DNA of 64,000 bases from Solanum dulcamara. Lineage: Eukaryota; Streptophyta; Magnoliopsida; Solanales; Solanaceae. The position numbers and the translations under genes are program-made. Of this stretch, positions 1 to 12,891 are shown piece by piece. The stretch covers positions 74,384,144-74,448,143 of the forward strand of contig NC_077244.1 of NCBI RefSeq assembly GCF_947179165.1. The letters run 5' to 3'. The notes under the pieces are model-generated. The model had not been told where the DNA came from, did no database searches, and worked only from the letters and a program-made list of their open reading frames with translations. Positions within the stretch are counted from its first letter, which is position 1. Each line of letters begins with the position of its first letter.

Positions 1-2839
1 ATTCTAATTTTTCTTTAAGATCTGTTTGAACAACTGACATTATCAAAATATCCCTCATGTTAATCAATGCCTTAACTTGGGTACACATGTTGAGAAACAT
101 GGGTGAAATTGTTTTTTTTTTAATGATTAATATTAATTGTGCTGATGAAAGGTATGGTTCTCATTCATTTATCTATTTTGATTTGATATAAAAAAAAATT
201 AAAAAAAGAAGAAGTAAATCTCATGATCTTAAACTTAAATTATGTGTAATATATTAAAATGTTCATTGAATCTTAAATTATGTGTAATATACAAAAATGT
301 TTATTGAATCTTATTCTTTTAAATATCAGGTAGAATGTAATTGGGTGTAAAGAGGTCTAAATATTAAAAAAATGTGTGTTAGTTTTTTAACTAAAATAAA
401 ATAAAATAAGAGAATAATAAGTATTCGTTTCTTGTTATTGTTGGTAAAGTACCGTTATAGTGTTGGTAGACGTTGTACATATAAACAAAAGTAGAGGGGG
501 CTTATGCTAACCTCCATAAAGTACAAATAGTAGGTTGTTAACCATTCAACCAACAAAAAGTGCAGGATCTTTATCGTACATCACTTATTCGATGAAATAA
601 TGGAGATATACACAATTTAATTTATATATCATTGTTATAAGTAAATGCATAGTTACATTTAGTTTTTGAAATGATTAATTTTCGTTGATGTGATGACATT
701 TCTATTAACATACTATTTATATTTTGAGATGTTACTCTAAATTTAATTCGTAAAAAAAATAATTTATTTAAACAATGACAATTATATAGACAATTTCAAT
801 TTATTAGGATTAAGGCGAGTTTGTGGGGATCTTTTTTTATTTCTCCATTTGATTAATCTATTTTTTGTTTACTCATACCATTTGATTCTATAATTGTAAT
901 AATTTTTAAAAAATCTTCAAAAAAAAAAATACAACACAAAATATTGATATCTTTGACCATAGATTAATTGTACATCAACTTGTCAAGTTGCTCCCATGAA
1001 ATGAACCTCACAACTAAATGACATCAGCTTAAGCCAAAATTGTGGATAGTACTGTGGCAACTATAAGGCCACCACCATCACTCTCTTTCTTGAAATTAGT
1101 AGGGGAGGTGTATTGACTTTACCAATCTGTTTAAAATTATTTATTTTGAATTTATTCTAAAATTAGTATTTGATCATGATTTAAGTCGAATTTGAAGTTG
1201 TATTTCAAATTTGAGAAGTATATGAAGTATGGACACTATTTTAAATATTCGTTGTAAAATATAATATAATAAAAAATAACTATGTCTCCAATTCAATACA
1301 TTTCAAATAAGGTGAAACTTATTTGAAACATATGGACAAGCGATTATTGAGCTTGTATTTGTACATGCGATATGAAGTCATGATTTCAAAATACTGTTTG
1401 AACATGTGATTTTGAGATCAAGATTTCAAATTCTCCAAAAATAAATAAATTGAGGGATTCCAAATTGTGAATTAAAAAAAATAATTAAACGTAAAACTTG
1501 ATCCATATTACCATATTTAAAATTTTCAAAAAAAGATGTATGCTTGATGTGAAGAGAATGTCCGTACCATGTAAAAATGTTATATTAAAGAATAATTAGT
1601 TACTATAATTATTGATTAGTGGATCTTTACGAAATTATGTATATTTAGAAGTTATTAAAGGAATATAGAGATATGTGATTTATGAATGTGAAGTCTTATT
1701 ATATTCTAATAACTTGTTTATAAACTATGATTTGCTCATTTAATAAAATTGAATTTTTTTTTGATAATTTATAACTCGTGGGCTTTTAATTGAGAAAAAA
1801 TTATAATTTAAATAATACAAATTACATAAAACTTTAATTTTAAATCAATCTAATTTCAGAGCGGGCCTAAGTCCTTGAGGTAGCTAAACATTCCAAAAGC
1901 ATTAGTATATCGCCCCCCTCGTCCGCTTCACATCAAGCAGAGTGGTCACTCAGCCAGATGCACTCCCACCCACTCATTCCTTCAATCATAATACCTCCAC
2001 CCCAACCCCCAACACCCCACACTCCCAAAGTTAAAGAATTTAAATTAGATAAGATGATAAAGTTTTTCTTAGTATAATCCATATAATTTAATCTTTTTTA
2101 ACCAAGTTAAAATTAGTGCATTTATCATGCTTATTTAATTTTCACACTTTTTATAAAGCATATTAGTATACCTCATGTTAAAGAATGAAATCATGTACAT
2201 TGTACGGCTAAATTAAAAATTTATGATTCTTGATCTCAAATTCATATACATTAGCAACTAAATTTACAGTTATATGTTTATAAATATTCAATAAATATTT
2301 TAATAATATATAAAATACAGGCAAAAGCTATTCAATTTGATTATACCCGTAGGTTACACGGATCCACCACTACTTAATTCGAGTATCAATTAGGCAAACA
2401 TTTATTTGCACCAAGTATTTATAATGACCAGACAATTTCATAAATATCACTTAACTACTACCTTCGTACGTCATTTTAGTTTTTTTAAAAAAATTCTATT
2501 TTTTTTTTGTCATTTTAGAAATTTAACATTAATATTGATCATTGTTTTTAACTATGTTCTTAACATTTAAGAAATAATTCTTTTTAATATAACTCAATTC
2601 TCAAAAAAAATCTAATAAATAGGAGTAACTTTTGCATGTTCAATTTAAAAAAACCAAGAGATAATTTAATGTTTAGTTTCTAATTTTTCCTTATTATTAA
2701 CTATTGTCATTTTTTAAAATATTGAATTTATTATATTCAAAGAGTGATAAAGTGAAATTTTCATCCTATTTATTGTTTCTTTAAGGGGTGTGTCAAGTCA
2801 ATACTATTACTATTAACAAGTAAAAATGAACGGAGGGTG

Positions 2840-3050
2840 TGTAACATTGAAATTTTATGTGACTCTACAAGATGAGCCCACTTTCAGTTAGGGTTTTACT
2901 CTACTGTAAACCCTAGTTTCCTCCTATATAAAGAGTAATATATCCTCTTGAAGAGACATCTCAAAATTTTCATTAACTCATGGAATACTCACAAAGAGAT
3001 CAAGATGTGATCATACTCTTTCTTGAAAGGTACGTCCCATCCTAGTCGAG
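2840..3050 (+). repeat. LTR-like fragment with TATA box
   Basis: A near-palindrome AGTTAGGGTTTTAC/GTAAACCCTAGTT at about 2886-2918 is followed by CTATATAAAGAG at 2922-2933 and by a spaced run of short motifs. This is the look of a plant LTR promoter region. No second LTR, primer site or coding remnant was seen nearby, so it is a solo-LTR fragment at most. It could equally be an ordinary promoter. Confidence 0.3.
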
Positions 3051-3473
3051 AGACACGTTGCTTCAATCCCCAAATTACAAAAAACACAGAAAAAGATGGA
3101 GATAAACAATTTGCATTTATAATTTTGATGGATGAAATCATTCTTTTTATTTATTTTATAATTATAGTATATTTTTATATTTAAGGGAAAAATTACAAAC
3201 AAAAAGTATTTATTATTTTTCTTAATGAAAATGAAATAAGCTAAATTAAGAATTAATTAAAATGAGAGTAAGAAAGCTATAAACTTGTATATGAAAAGAC
3301 ACACATCTTTTATCTATTTAGTGGGTGGATATAAGAACTTTCTCTAGTTACTAATTCTGCATATTAATTACACTAGGTATAGATATGCATGACAACAATA
3401 ATACCACTATATTATATATGATGAAGATGATTCACTACTCCCACTACTTCCTTCACTCACTTCTCATCCTTCA

Positions 3474-3510
3474 CACCCCCATCCCCCCACACCCCACCCC
3501 ACCCCACCCC
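3474..3510 (-). other. G-quadruplex-capable tract upstream of YABBY
   Basis: The plus strand has consecutive C-runs separated by one to three bases (CCCCC AT CCCCCC ACA CCCC A CCCC A CCCC A CCCC). The minus strand therefore carries at least six G-runs of four or more with single-base loops, well above the usual quadruplex pattern. It lies about 390 bp before the YABBY start codon. Confidence 0.7.
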
Positions 3511-3896
3511 TCTGCCCCTATACCGACCAGACCAAACCAGTACAATCCCATCAATCTCTTCACCTCTAATATGTGTTTGTTTTGTACTCTTTCTTTCATT
3601 CATCTCTCAAAACCTCATACCTTATTTATCATCTCCCCTTTACTAGCCTTTTCTTCCCCTTTTTCCTCATCTTTTCTAGGTCTTTTCAACTCTCTAATTA
3701 GCTACCTAGTAGTATTTCATAACATGACGAACATTACACATATTTCTTGATTTAGACTCATCCTTTTTCTCTTTTTTACCATCTAATTTTATTTAATATT
3801 CTTCTTTTTTTTAGTTCAGAACTCGTCTTTGATCTGCATCTTCTTCGATCCGTGATTCCCGGCCTAAAAAGAAAAAAGAAAAAAACTTTTAAAAAA

Positions 3897-6800
3897 ATGT
3901 CACTTGACATGACATATTCATCTTCCTCGGAACGTGTTTGCTATGTTCGCTGCAACTTTTGCAACACAATTCTTGCGGTACACTTCTTTAATTTAATTTA
4001 ATTATTTGATTTGAAACCCTTTTTTGCTAGTTTTGAAATGCATGTTGACAAACAAATTTAGATTGAATCATTTGAAAAAGAAGTGTATTTTCTATATATG
4101 ATGATGAGTACAAGTTCAAAGTTTAATTGTTCCAATTTTGTATGGATTTTTTTTATAGCAAATCTTGTGAAATTCAACAAAATCTTGTTAAAATGAACTC
4201 TTCCTTTTTTAGTACAAGCGATAAGGTTTAGAAATATGTGGAGATGATTTCTCTGATGGTCACTCACATTAATCATAATATAATTATTATCTCATAATAA
4301 AGTCATCTTTTGTTGAAAAAAAAAATGAAATCAAGAAGATAGACTATTTTTTGAGATAATAACTAAATAGTTAAGTGACCATCTGAGAAATTGACCCAAA
4401 AGATGTGATGGTTGGAGAAATTTTTCATCAAGTGTTACAAAATTGTAATATTTTATGCTAATTTTCAATCAAGTGTTTCATTATTTTCCTCTTTTCCTTG
4501 CTTGATTTTTTGAAGGTTAATGGAAGAAAATATGAATTGAGATGAGATCCAGTTAATTTGTTCCCAACCCTATCAAAAAATAATATAGTACTTATATACT
4601 ACTCTCTAATTAGTTTGACTAGAAAAAAGCTAAGTATTTAATTTCATATACTCTATAGGACTAGATCTCTATTTATAGGACTAGGGTTTCTTGTGAATAG
4701 TTTTTTTTTTCAAGGATTCAATTAACTAATTAATAATCTACCATTTAATCCTAATAATTTAGTTATCATTTTCCTTTTAATTCTTTTTCCAATTTATTTG
4801 GTCGATCCTCTTTTTCCTCATCAGGTTCGTACTATATTATACTGCACACACTGATCATAAATAATTGTACTAATTCTTGAAACAATCAAATTCTTTTTCC
4901 TGAAAATAAAATAGGAGTATGCATTTGTCCACTGAATAATTAATATGATTCTCTCACAATAAGATATATTTTTCCTCCTCATTTTGACCATTCAGTGATA
5001 TTATTATTAACATTTTTTCTATTATCAAGATCTTTTTCGTCCATTTATTAAAATGTAGTTACGTTGCTTGATTTGAAGAGACAAAAAGAAATTGATGATG
5101 CTAGAGTGATCAAAGTTTTACTGTTACATCAGAAATTTTATTTTGGATATCACATTTTTTAATTTTATTTACTAATATAAATTATTTTAAAGATATTTTA
5201 CTCATTATGTGTATTTCATGATTTCTATTGTGGTCATGTCATTTTCCTAGTTTACTCACTTTTCTGGTGACTGAGCAAATGGTCAGAAAAAGTCGATGAG
5301 AGAGCACCGAAAGGAAAGGAAAAGAAAAGAGATGAGTCCAAGGGGCTACTTTAAAGGAAAAATCCTTCGTAATTTGGGATTTTCAATACAAATTAGAGGT
5401 TGATTTTGTTACGTGGTCATTCAACTAATATTTATTATTTCAAAAGTTATCTTTTTCGTGATTTCATTTTTATTCAATAAAAAATTAGTTGACTGACCAT
5501 ATGAGAAGTCTAACTCCAGAAACGTGTGAAAAAATCGTTTGGACAAATATGTTTTCCAGGTATAGGAAGTTCCATGAAAAGAAAAAAAATTATTCGTTTA
5601 TAAAATACATAAATTGGAGTTGAGGGCTAGCTTACTTGGAGACCCTCCATCCCCCTCATATTTTTGTAGTTGAACCCCATTCTTTTCAAATCTTAGCCTG
5701 GTCTCTCTTTCTCAATTAGATAGCAAATTTGAATCTCATCAAATGTGATATACATTCTTGAATTACTTGAATCCCCTAACTACAATCCGGCCACACAGCT
5801 ATATTGAGACTGTCACCTTACTATTACTATCAAAGCTATTGCTAACTCGTAAGTCCAAATTGCACAGAATTTGTGTTTCAATTTGCCAATTCATGTAACT
5901 GCAAATAGTAAAATCTTGTTAATTAAGTACTCTTTAAGGATCCTAAATATTAATTTTTTATTTTCTGGACAAAAGTGAGCATTGCATGATGTTATGTTTG
6001 TCAAGAAAATAGTAAATTAAACTCAGTTTTGTTTTGGTTGTTGTTGTTGTATGACAGGTTAACGTTCCATGCAATAGTATGATGACAGTAGTGACAGTAA
6101 GGTGCGGACACTGCTCAAATTTGCTTTCTGTTAATATTGGACCTTCCCTTCAGTCTCCTCCCCTTCAGAATATACAGGTAATATATTGCTTCCTCCTCCG
6201 TTTCAATTTGTCGTAAAAAGATTATCTTAAATGATAGATATGTCAAATGTATCAAAATGTCCTTTAATATTGTGGTCTTTAATATGTCATATGGAACAAA
6301 TAAATTGAAATATTATATAGTTAGTCCAAAATCTTTTTAGTGTTTGCCTTCTCCTTATTTAGTTAAGTTTTTCCTTTGATGGTCAAACAAGAAGTGTGCA
6401 TTCTAACCGTTTAACTTTTAGATAAAATGATCACACAATTCAATAGAGACTTTTATATATACGTGGTATATGCAAAATATATGTAATAATCGTATATTTA
6501 TTACTTGATATATATAGCGTAATGTGTTATTTTGTGTTGAATTAGCAGAGACAAAATGATTCAAGTTTTGAAGATGGGATAAGTAGAGGCTATGGGTCAT
6601 CATCCTCTTCTACAGATTCATATCACAGATTTTCTCCCATGCCTACTGATCATGATCAACCTAGATCCCCTCCTATTCGCCGTAAGCGCGCCTCCCTCTC
6701 TCTCTAGTTACTTGCTCTTTATAAGATAATAAATTTGTGTTAATTAAATAGAGTGACTTCATGAAGAACCTAGCTAACTCACATGCGTATTTAATTCTTT

Positions 6801-9209
6801 TTAATGGTTTGAATTAAAACAAGTTGAGTTCTTTGATACTATTGATTTTGATCCTCTTCAACCAAAGAAGAGCAATTTATCCATCTGAAAGCATTGTGTA
6901 CCGTCTTATCAGCTGGGGCCAATTGTGTGCAATCCATCAGTTGATTGTGACATTTCACCTGTACCCAACTCATCTCTAATACCAGTATCTTGAAACATAG
7001 GTTAAGTACTTTTGTATTCCTTGTTGCACCCTTTTTCTCTTAGGTCCGTTCTTGGAATTAATAAAAAGGTATAGGCATGACTCTAGATTAGTCAGTTTGG
7101 TGGTTTTCGAACAGTAATGAAGCAAGGAATTCATAAAAATATTAGTGTATTGTCACACCTAAGATATGAAACATTGACCTAATTAAAATTAAAACAATTT
7201 TTGAACCTCCTTTGCCATTGTAGCAAGAATCTTCGCTTGTGCCAATGGGATTATACTATTGTTGCAATACAATTTTATGCGAAAGGGGATTCAATTCTCC
7301 TTGCCTCCCTTTTGGAAGGCAACAAGAAAGTTGCTATTTATCAATTAGTTGAAATAATCTCTTCTCAAATACCGGGTGCTAGATGGTTAAACCAAAAAAA
7401 AAAGATTTAGAACTAACAATTAAGAAAATTACACAATGTGAATAGATTTTTATCTTTATTTTATGTGTATATATTAGATGTTGAATCTTATTTAATACAA
7501 GAATAGTTGGCAGAGGGGCCTCAAAAATTGATTTAGGTTATGAGTTAGAATTTTGCTGAAATGTTTATATATAGGTATCTGAACCAAGAAAAATATATAT
7601 TTCAACACATGATAGTGTGAGCTTAAATTAGGTTTTTAAATGAATTTGAGATTACTAATTGAGGATGGATAGATACCAAACATCCACCGTAATCCATATC
7701 GGTAAGAGGAGTACTTATGCTGGTTAAAACATCTCTAAAAATTTTGGACACTCATACTTTGTTGATTAAAAGAAAAATCTGACCATCCAATCACCAATCC
7801 AAAATCTTGAGACACTGAATGAAATGGTCCAAGACCACACTATAAATTCTTTTATAAAACCTACACAACCAATTAAGGACAAATATGTATTTTGTCACAT
7901 GACTTAATAGAAACTAACATATATCTCATCAATTTCAACCTTGTTATACCTAAATAACATACCTAAATTTCATGGTTTTCAGACAATAAAATTATGTCAC
8001 TGGAAATAACAAACTAACTCTCTAACTCAATAAAGGCAAATTCATAATTAAAATATAATGGCATAAAACAGCTAGCTGAAAAAAGTTAGCTATCTAGCTA
8101 GCGCACAATGACTTTCTCTAATAGGGTTTATTCCTTTAAGTTCCATCCAATCCATACAAAAAGGTGTTGCGCGCTTCCTCTCAGGACTACGTGCTCCTCG
8201 TTGCCCCCTACTTAATTATGAAGGGTTTTGAAATATTATATGATCAAATGTTTGTTTAAAACTTTGCAGCACCGGAGAAAAGACAACGTGTTCCTTCTGC
8301 CTACAATAGATTTATCAAGTAAGTAAAAAATAATAATAATTTTTAAGTAGCATATAAAGTAAGAAATGTGTGAATTAGATATATCTATGATCATGTTGTG
8401 AATTAATTCAATGTGTAGGGAGGAGATCCAAAGGATAAAGGCAAGCAATCCTGATATTACTCACAGAGAAGCTTTTAGCACTGCTGCCAAAAATGTAAGC
8501 TATATATACCATACATAAAAAAGTAAAATAATAAATGAATAAATAATAAATTTTCATAATACATGAGAACTGAAAATAGTTATTTCAGCTCAAAATAACT
8601 TTTGCTATGTGGACTGAGCCATATGGAGAAATTAGAAGGAGATGAAAAATGAAATTAAACTATATTATAACTGTATATTAATATTCATAAAGTAAATACA
8701 TGAAGAACGGGATGTAGGGTGTGTTTAATAAAAAGGAAAATAAGTAGGTTTTTAAAACTTATTTTCTTGGTGTTCTATGAGTAACAAAAAAATACTATCC
8801 TAAAAATATAAATATTTATATATAATCCAAACAAATACTATAACATGTGAAAGTGAAGGTAGGGTGTTTTGAAGGTTAAGGATGACACAGTCAATTTAAA
8901 ATACCACTTGTAAAACTTTTTTTTTCTTCCACTAAAAAAACAATTTTCCTCAATTTTAGCTTCCCTATCTAGTAATTTTAGCCCTAGTATGTGGACTTTA
9001 GACTTTCCAGAAGAGAAATCTATGGTAGGTACAAATAAATAAACAGAAGAGGCACTCAATAGAATAGTGTGACTAAATAGCTTTATATTATATTTATGTG
9101 AAGATTTTAATTACCTTTTTTGATATTTTACTGTATGTTTTTGCAGTGGGCACATTTCCCTCATATCCACTTTGGACTCAAGCTGGATGGCAATAAACAC
9201 ATTAAATAA
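3897..9209 (+). CDS. YAB2-like: YABBY transcription factor, YAB2 clade (six exons)
   Basis: Exons 3897-3977, 6058-6177, 6549-6681, 8270-8318, 8419-8494 and 9147-9209 join in phase with GT/AG ends and give 173 residues. The product starts [21 protein letters not shown]2C2 zinc finger uses C19, C22, C43 and C46 (CxxC-20-CxxC). A Ser-rich linker spans about 68-110. The HMG-box-like YABBY domain runs from about 111 to 167 and contains [19 protein letters not shown] and [19 protein letters not shown] proteins are nuclear DNA-binding factors that set abaxial identity of lateral organs and limit meristem or carpel number. The N-terminal ERVCYV and NIGPSLQ features match the YAB2 clade, which includes tomato FASCIATED, rather than YAB5, FIL, INO or CRC. 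The protein stops right after GNKHIK, so it lacks the short tail of Arabidopsis YAB2. The first AUG before the finger was taken as start. Whether this is FAS itself or its paralogue cannot be decided here. Confidence 0.93.
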
Positions 9210-11103
9210 AAAAATATGATCTACCTGTATTATGATCATAAATACATTATATATTATATTGGTGAGATATATAAATCTCTCCATACTAATAAACTGTTTT
9301 AGCTCTTGCCTTGGATTCCTTGTTTTTTTTATTCGTATTATAAATTGTAAGGAACTATTAACTGTGTTTACTCCAATAACATACGCTTATTACTATTACT
9401 ATTATTATTATTCTTTCGTTTTTTTGTGTGAGCACACTTAAGGTGTGTTTGGTATGAAAGAAAATTTTTAATACGATATTCATGCTGATGATCTTATATA
9501 GCATTACAACTATTTGTTATAATATAGTTTTTAAACTATATAACTTAATCATAAATTATATCAATCTAATTTATTGCAAATATATTAATGTTATAATTTT
9601 ATATCCTAATGCTAAATTATGTTTTTGATCGAACCCCCCTACTCCCCTCTGTCTCCCCCCCCCCCTAATCTAAACTAGAAAATGTTACTTGAAGTTGGAC
9701 GTGTTCTTCTAATACATGTTACTTATCAGTTTACTCTGTAGACTGTAACACTTATGACAGAGATTCAGTAATTATCTTATAAATCACTTGATTCTAAAAT
9801 ATATATTCCTAATTAATTTTATTTTAGGGGAAAGGGAGGGAGGGAGAGACTTTTTAGTCATATGGTATTCAAACTAATTCAGCGATGAGTATAGCTAGCC
9901 TACTTGAGTACGTGTTCACGATTTGATCAAAAACTGATTCAAATTAAAAATTAATTAAATTAATTAATTTTTATTTAGTTTCGCTTGATTTTGTTTGGAT
10001 TTAAGTTTTAAAAAATCAATAATATTTTATTTTGTTTGATTTTATTAAAAACAAATCGAACTAAATCGATAAGTTATATACAAATATTTTATAATTATAT
10101 ATATATATAAAAAAAATTATTTTATATAAATAAATTTTATAATTACTTCGTAATTCGTACACTATTTTCATGATCTTAAAAAAAATCTCTAATAGGCTGA
10201 AACAATTATCAGATTTACCTGCATATATTTTTTTGTATTTCTTATCAATTTTTATTTACTTTATTAAAGCTTATAAATGTTAAGAAATTTTTCCATCACG
10301 GATTATAAGTACGAAAATGATCAGAAAAAAATAGAGAACCATCGATTATTATGTTTCTTAATTAAAATTGAACCAAACCGATGAATGCGAGCCAAATGGA
10401 ATCATGAACAGCCTTAAGGCCTACTATTGGCAAAATATAATAATATATGTTGAAGCATTTATCTACTTTAAAAGCTTAAATCGGAGAATTCTTATTAAGA
10501 ATAGAGAAATTTCAATCACCTGATCAAACGCAAATACATCAGTAGCGGAGCCACTTGAGTTTAGAGGGTTTAATCGAACCATTTTCGATAGAAAATTATA
10601 CTATTTATATATAATTAAAATAATATTTTATGTATATATAATAGATGTCGAACCAATTCAACTAATTTGTATGTCTACTCTTCATATTTTGAATCTCTTA
10701 AAAAAAAAAATTACTCCACCGCTACGAATGCTGACTGTACACCCATGAATGTACACTCACTCACACACACATGGAGAAAGAGAGAAAGAGAGAGAGTTGA
10801 TAGTAACATTTCATGTTTTGATGAGTCAACGTCAGATTAATTAGATGAAAAATGAAGGGATGGGACCAAATAAGCTAAACTAATATAAAACCTCTATGGC
10901 CTTAGCTTTAAATACACAGCAGCTTTAAACGAAGGTTTTGTGGCAGCAAAAGTCATGCACGCCATTACTTACCATTTAAGGTATGAATGAATATGGTACT
11001 GAAAATACACTTACAACTATTTCGAAATATACGTCACCACAACAAATTACTCCATTTTTGGAATATGTCATTCCCTCTTTATTTATTTCTCTACTAGTCG
11101 ATC
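9210..11103. other. YABBY 3' flank; no gene
   Basis: No coding frame of substance. Contents are a (TAT)n-like run near 9388-9413, a C-rich tract at 9634-9666, AT-rich filler, and a small hAT-like MITE remnant at about 10541-10727. The polyadenylation site of the YABBY gene is not obvious. Confidence 0.5.
10541..10727. mobile_element. hAT-like MITE remnant
   Basis: The left end CAGTAGCGGAGCCACTTGAG and the right end (CTCCACCGCTACG, read inverted CGTAGCGGTGGAG) form an imperfect terminal inverted repeat of the common CAGNGGCGGAGCCA type of hAT MITEs. The interior is AT-rich and non-coding. I could not match an 8-bp target duplication. Confidence 0.5.
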
Positions 11104-11822
11104 GATCGAGTCAGTCCCGGCCTTAGTGTGAAGCAAGTAAAGCAAATGCTTTAGGTCCCTTATTTTTTGGAACATCATCTTTTAGTAATAGTAGATTTAT
11201 AAATTATTTTTTTAAAAAAAAATATTTTATAGTAAAAAAATGAATAATTTTTAATATATTTTTTACAAAAATTTAAAATTAATTTGGATAATACGAAGCA
11301 TATGAAAAATATTTTTAATTTTTCATCTAGTGGTAAAAGAATACAAATCACAAGGTCAAGAGATAAACAAACAAGTCTTAATTATGAAAATTTCTTAACA
11401 TAATTTTACTCAAATATTGATAGTTTAGACTAATTTTATAATTAAAAGTAGGAAAAAGGGCTTGATATACCCTTCAAGTTTGCGATTAAAACTGATATAA
11501 CCATTGTTACAACTTGTTGCATAAATAACCCAAATCATATATCGAAAATGGTACAAATAAAATATAATATTTTAATTGATATACTCAATAAGATTTAACA
11601 AAAAAACTTCACTAATTTCCAAATTTATATATTGCCTGTAACATAATATTAATAATCCTTGTAACAATTGCATTTTCGGAAAGAACTTTTCAAAATTAGA
11701 ACTCACAAAATTTACTTAATATCAATAATATATAAATTATCAATTGAAAAATCAATTATAAAAAAGATTATAAAAAGGTTATTAATAACTATACATCTAA
11801 AAAAAGTTTTTTAAAAAATAAA

Positions 11823-12675
11823 GGGATAATACACAAGTACCCCCTCAACTATAACCGAAATTGCTAGGACACACCTTAACTATACATGGGTCCTATTATC
11901 CCTCTGAATTATTTACCTATATAATCACTCACATGAAGCACTCGTCTCCACATCATCCTTACATCGGCACCACATCACTAAATCGTCAGATCTAAAAAAA
12001 ATCATCAAATCTAAAAAAAATATTAAAAATCGTTAAATCTAAAAAGAATTAAAAAATCTTCAAATCCAAAAAAAATAAAAATTCGTTAGATCTAAAAAAA
12101 AATTAAAAATTAATAAATTGTTTTTTTAAAAAAAAGAAATTTAATTTAAATTGTGTTCACCATATATTGCCTAAATTAAATCTCTAATATGCAATTTTTT
12201 TCTCGAATTTCATGTTATGTGTTTGAGTAAAAAATAAAAATAAAAAGATAAATTCTTCCGATATTATACAAATTGATAAAATATCTGAAAAAAGATCACC
12301 GGCAATTTAAGTATGTTGTGAAAAAAATATTTATATTTCTAAAAATAATAAAATTGGGTTCTATTTCATAATGAAAAAAAAATTAATTAAAAAGATATCA
12401 ACTTAAGTTTTAATGTTAACTACTTATGTGTATTAATTAATAATGCAAATATCCAATTAAAAATGGATATGTGTCCAAATTAATCAGATTTTAATACTTC
12501 TTTTTCGTCTCTTGCATGCCTCCAAAAAAGTGAATACACTCTCTGTGCCACCTCACACTGAAGAGTGTGTTTCTTACACTTTAAAAAAATTCAGGAGGTA
12601 ATAGAATTCATATATAGTTAAGGTGTATCCTAGCGATTTCGGTTATAGTTGAGGGGGGTACTTGTGTATTGTTCC
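11823..12675. mobile_element. Mutator-like MITE nested in the hAT element
   Basis: Terminal inverted repeats of about 65 bp, beginning GGGATAATACACAAGTACCC on the left and GGAACAATACACAAGTACCC on the inverted right, with only a few mismatches. The 9-bp duplication AAAAATAAA flanks it at 11814-11822 and 12676-12684. A 9-bp duplication with long TIRs is the Mutator-like signature. The interior holds a degenerate tandem array (see 11985-12115) and no transposase frame. Confidence 0.8.
11985..12115 (+). repeat. Degenerate short tandem array inside the Mutator-like MITE
   Basis: A motif of the form (A)TCGT(T/C)A(A/G)ATCTAAAAAAA recurs five times with spacing of about 20-35 bases. Copies differ by substitutions and A-run length. 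Non-coding. Confidence 0.55.
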
Positions 12676-12865
12676 AAAAATAAATAGACTTCATGAACAT
12701 GAAATATTTAAGGCCTCTCATTACGGGTTGGCTTTAGGCCACCAATTTCGTTGAGCCGTCCCTGGATCGAGTCATATATGTGTTATATGCTATGACCGGA
12801 TTAATAATGGAGTGTAATGTACGTAATATACATTGTCAGTATAATATTATTTATTTATGTTATAG

Positions 12866-12891
12866 CAGGTAATATATATATATATATATAT
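12866..12891. repeat. (TA)n microsatellite
   Basis: Perfect TA dinucleotide run. Confidence 0.85.

Larger units (their letters stand above)
1..3896. other. Upstream region of the YABBY gene; no gene recognised
   Basis: The stretch is about 75% A+T by eye and broken by stops in all frames. The longest open frame here (3385-3750, +) is a C-rich low-complexity translation without family resemblance and is probably not a gene. Contents noted separately are an LTR-like piece around 2840-3010 and a C-rich tract at 3474-3510. A pyrimidine-rich stretch at 3760-3830 precedes the YABBY start and may be 5' UTR. Promoter elements cannot be placed with confidence. Confidence 0.6.
11112..12764. mobile_element. 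hAT-like non-autonomous element with 8-bp target duplication
   Basis: Left end CAGTCCCGGCCTTAG and right end inverted CAGGGACGGCTCAAC are imperfect terminal repeats beginning CAG. The flanks carry GATCGAGT at 11104-11111 and again at 12765-12772, the 8-bp duplication expected of hAT transposition. There is no transposase-like frame. A second element is nested inside (11823-12675), so the original insert was about 0.8 kb. Confidence 0.72.

Noticed and set aside
3385..3750. 121-residue open frame upstream of the YABBY gene
   Set aside because: It translates C-rich low-complexity sequence (HTPIPPHPTPPHPS) with no family resemblance, and the C-run tract explains its openness.
7201..7410. 69-residue open frame in YABBY intron 3
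   Set aside because: The peptide looks protein-like in composition ([16 protein letters not shown]), but I recognise no family, the frame has no ATG context or splice logic, and it lies in the intron of a well-supported gene. It may be a fragment of organelle or transposon origin, which only a search could tell.
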